Origin: DATDYA01 sp035289165
GTDB lineage: Bacteria; Patescibacteriota; Patescibacteriia; Magasanikbacterales; GWA2-37-8
Direction: 5' to 3'
Length of the DNA: 6,432 nt
NCBI GenBank assembly: GCA_035289165.1
Contig: DATDYA010000043.1
Coordinates: 1-6,432, forward strand
The position numbers and the translations under genes were made by a program. This document shows positions 4,936 to 6,432 of this stretch, piece after piece (positions within the stretch are counted from its first letter, which is position 1; each line of letters opens with the position of its first letter). A model generated the notes under the pieces. That model ran no database searches. It had not been told where the DNA came from and saw only the letters and a program-made list of their open reading frames with translations.

Positions 4936-5376
4936 ATGGGTTTATTAGATAAATGGACAAAAAAGAAAAAGGAAGAGCAATTGAAAGAAGTTGTTGACGC
5001 TGGTAAAAACGAAGTTGCTAACCCGGTTGCTAAAACTGCTACAAAGACTGAAGAAGTTAAGGCGGAGGTAAAAGCACCAGTGGCTCCAAAAAGTTTGGCT
5101 TACAAGATTTTGATCCGTCCTTTGGTAACCGAAAAAGCAACGATTGCTGAAAGTGCTAATAAATATAGCTTTTTGGTTACAAAAGAGGCCAATAAGACTG
5201 GTATTATGGAGGCGATTGAAAAAGTGTATGGGGTTAAACCGGCCAGTGTCAGAGTGATCAATGTTCAAGGTAAGACTGTGCGATTTGGAAAGTCCTATGG
5301 CCGACGCAGTGATTTTAAAAAAGCGATTGTTACCTTGCCAAAGGGCAAGAGTTTGAACCTGCACGAAGGAGTGTAA
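4936..5376 (+). CDS. rplW: 50S ribosomal protein L23 with N-terminal extension
   Basis: L23 sits at the peptide exit tunnel and docks trigger factor and the signal recognition particle. The family core is at about 53-146: LAYKILIRPLVTEKAT, KYSFLVTKEANKTGIMEAIE, VYGVKPASVRVINVQGKTVR, and KKAIVTLPKGKSLNL. The core alone is the normal size of roughly 95 residues. About 50 residues precede it: first MGLLDKWTKKKKEEQLKEVV, an amphipathic, Lys-rich helix, then an Ala/Lys/Glu/Val linker. I chose the ATG at 4936; an in-frame TTG at 4927 would add only three residues. There is no Shine-Dalgarno, and the rplD stop lies 20 nt upstream. Identity is certain; the role of the extension is unknown. Its beginning resembles the membrane-targeting N-termini of FtsY-type proteins. 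Confidence 0.97.
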   Translation: MGLLDKWTKKKKEEQLKEVVDAGKNEVANPVAKTATKTEEVKAEVKAPVAPKSLAYKILIRPLVTEKATIAESANKYSFLVTKEANKTGIMEAIEKVYGVKPASVRVINVQGKTVRFGKSYGRRSDFKKAIVTLPKGKSLNLHEGV

Positions 5377-5404
5377 GGAACTTAAAAACTTTTAGCAAAG
5401 GATT

Positions 5405-6241
5405 ATGCCAATTAAAGTTTACAAACCAACTACCAGTGGACGTCGCGGCGCTAGCGTTGACGCTTTTAAGGATATCACTAAAACTGAACCCGAAAAATCC
5501 TTAATAAAGATTATTCAACCAAAGTCTGGCCGCAACAACCAGGGCCACATTACTGTTCGCCACCAAGCTGGTGGTGCCAAGAAGTATTATCGCCTGGTAG
5601 ATTTTAAAAGACAAAAATACGATATCGAGGCCGCGGTCACGGCGATTGAATACGATCCGATTCGCGGACCACGGATTGCTTTGATTAAATATGCGGACGG
5701 TACAAAATCTTACATTCTTTGCCCAGCCGATTTGCAGGTTGGCAGTAAAGTTGTATCTTCTAAGAATGCCATTGAAGCCAAAGTTGGCAACCGTATGCCT
5801 TTAAAACACATTCCAACTGGTTTGTTTATTTACAATGTTGAGCTTACCGCTGGCAAAGGCGGACAGTTAGTCCGCGGCGCCGGTTTGTCTGCCCAGTTGG
5901 TTGGCCATGAGGGCGTTTATGCTCAGGTCAAATTGCCATCTGGTGAGATTCGCATGATCTCCAACGAATGTTCCGCTAGTATTGGTATGATGGGTAATTC
6001 TGATCACCGCTTGGTTCGTTTAGGAAAAGCGGGACGCATGAGGCACAAAGGCGTTAAGCCACGTGTTAAAGGTAAAAACATGAACCCGGTTGATCACCCG
6101 CATGGTGGCGGTGAGGGCCATTCTCCGATCGGTCAGAAACGTGGTCCGCAGACTGTTTATGGAAAGACCGCGATGGGTGTCCGAACCAGAAAACCAGACA
6201 AATGGAGCGATAAATTTATCATTAAATCCCGAAGAAAGTAA
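5405..6241 (+). CDS. rplB: 50S ribosomal protein L2
   Basis: A large-subunit core protein needed for subunit joining and peptidyl transferase activity. The 278 residues match the usual length of about 273-280. It starts MPIKVYKPTTSGRRGASVD and carries GRNNQGHITVRHQAGGAKKYYR, the OB-fold RNA-binding half (YDPIRGPRIALIKYADG), then the SH3-like half (PGEIR-type segment seen as LPSGEIRMISNECSASIG). The essential loop NPVDHPHGGGEG is at 227-238, whose first His (231) corresponds to the functionally important histidine near 229 in E. coli. The C-terminus is basic (KWSDKFIIKSRRK). Upstream AAAGGA (5397-5402) looks like a Shine-Dalgarno but is only 2 nt from the ATG, too close to be convincing. It lies 28 nt after rplW and 5 nt before rpsS. 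Confidence 0.99.
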   Translation: MPIKVYKPTTSGRRGASVDAFKDITKTEPEKSLIKIIQPKSGRNNQGHITVRHQAGGAKKYYRLVDFKRQKYDIEAAVTAIEYDPIRGPRIALIKYADGTKSYILCPADLQVGSKVVSSKNAIEAKVGNRMPLKHIPTGLFIYNVELTAGKGGQLVRGAGLSAQLVGHEGVYAQVKLPSGEIRMISNECSASIGMMGNSDHRLVRLGKAGRMRHKGVKPRVKGKNMNPVDHPHGGGEGHSPIGQKRGPQTVYGKTAMGVRTRKPDKWSDKFIIKSRRK

Positions 6242-6246
6242 ATTCT

Positions 6247-6432
6247 ATGTCCAGAAGTTTAAAAAAAGGACCTTTCGTTGACCTAAAGTTAATGGAAAAG
6301 GTCGCGGCCGTTAAAGCCACTGGGAAACGCGAAAGTATCAAAACCTGGGCGCGCGCTTCTGTGATTACTCCAGAAATGGTTGGTTTAACATTCTCTGTCC
6401 ACAATGGTAAAAATTTTATTAGCGTTTTCGTT
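6247..6432 (+). CDS. rpsS: 30S ribosomal protein S19, N-terminal 62 residues (cut by window end)
   Basis: S19 binds 16S rRNA in the small-subunit head, with S13. The frame from the ATG at 6247 is open to the last base (62 codons of the usual 90 or so). It begins MSRSLKKGPFVDLKLMEKV, matching the conserved S19 start, followed by KTWARASVITPEMVGLTFSV and HNGKNFISVFV. The start lies 5 nt after the rplB stop, as expected within this operon, so translational coupling is likely. No clear Shine-Dalgarno is visible (GAAGAAAG upstream at best). The missing part is the conserved C-terminal GEFAPTR-type region beyond the window. No disruption is seen. Confidence 0.97.
   Translation, partial: MSRSLKKGPFVDLKLMEKVAAVKATGKRESIKTWARASVITPEMVGLTFSVHNGKNFISVFV

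Noticed and set aside
4945..5364. 139-codon minus-strand frame opposite rplW
   Set aside because: L23 on the plus strand is unmistakable; the opposite frame is Phe/Leu/Ser-rich noise from AAG/GAA codons.
1544..6432. UGA recoded as glycine (Gracilibacteria-type code)
   Set aside because: Glycine-rich ribosomal proteins here contain no in-frame TGA, and all glycines use GGN.
1..6432. CRISPR arrays, tRNA or rRNA genes, insertion sequences
   Set aside because: No regularly spaced repeats, no cloverleaf with a T-loop GTTCRA pattern, and no transposase-like frame were found.

Overview
The window holds the start of the S10 ribosomal-protein operon of a bacterium, preceded by the gene for elongation factor EF-Tu. 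From about base 690 onward the DNA is AT-rich (for example 28 G+C of 60 at 841-900 and 18 of 60 at 3301-3360). Its eight starts have no convincing Shine-Dalgarno site, the stops are all TAA or TAG, and several ribosomal proteins carry low-complexity extensions. Together with a small acidic orphan protein beside tuf, this suggests a candidate-phylum (Patescibacteria/CPR-type) genome. That placement is an inference, not a demonstrated fact. UGA is not recoded as glycine, because the glycine-rich ribosomal proteins read through with no in-frame TGA.

Layout: (i) 1-690 is strikingly GC-rich (40 of 60 bases at both 241-300 and 541-600). It holds the 3' end of an unrecognised gene, closed by GC-rich hairpins. 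(ii) 685-810 is a short control region with a perfect 10-bp inverted repeat, helically spaced CACA motifs and a strong extended -10 promoter. (iii) 810-1292 encodes a small acidic protein whose N-terminus resembles Phd/YefM-type antitoxins. (iv) 1293-1543 carries hairpins, the tuf promoter and a structured leader of about 127 nt. (v) 1544-2731 is tuf, closed by a strong intrinsic terminator. (vi) 2791-3138 is rpsJ (S10), with no promoter of its own that I can see. (vii) 3139-3494 has a near-consensus promoter, a long structured leader and a textbook intrinsic terminator just before rplC. (viii) 3495-6432 is rplC-rplD-rplW-rplB-rpsS (L3, L4, L23, L2, S19; the last cut by the window edge), tightly packed in the universal order.

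How it works together: EF-Tu and the ribosomal proteins serve translation. Expression appears to be cut in two places. A terminator after tuf would let only part of transcription reach rpsJ. An attenuator-like leader between rpsJ and rplC could set the level of L3 and everything after it. In Escherichia coli the comparable L4-controlled leader lies before rpsJ, so the position here is unusual. It is the best candidate in the window for an undescribed regulatory RNA.
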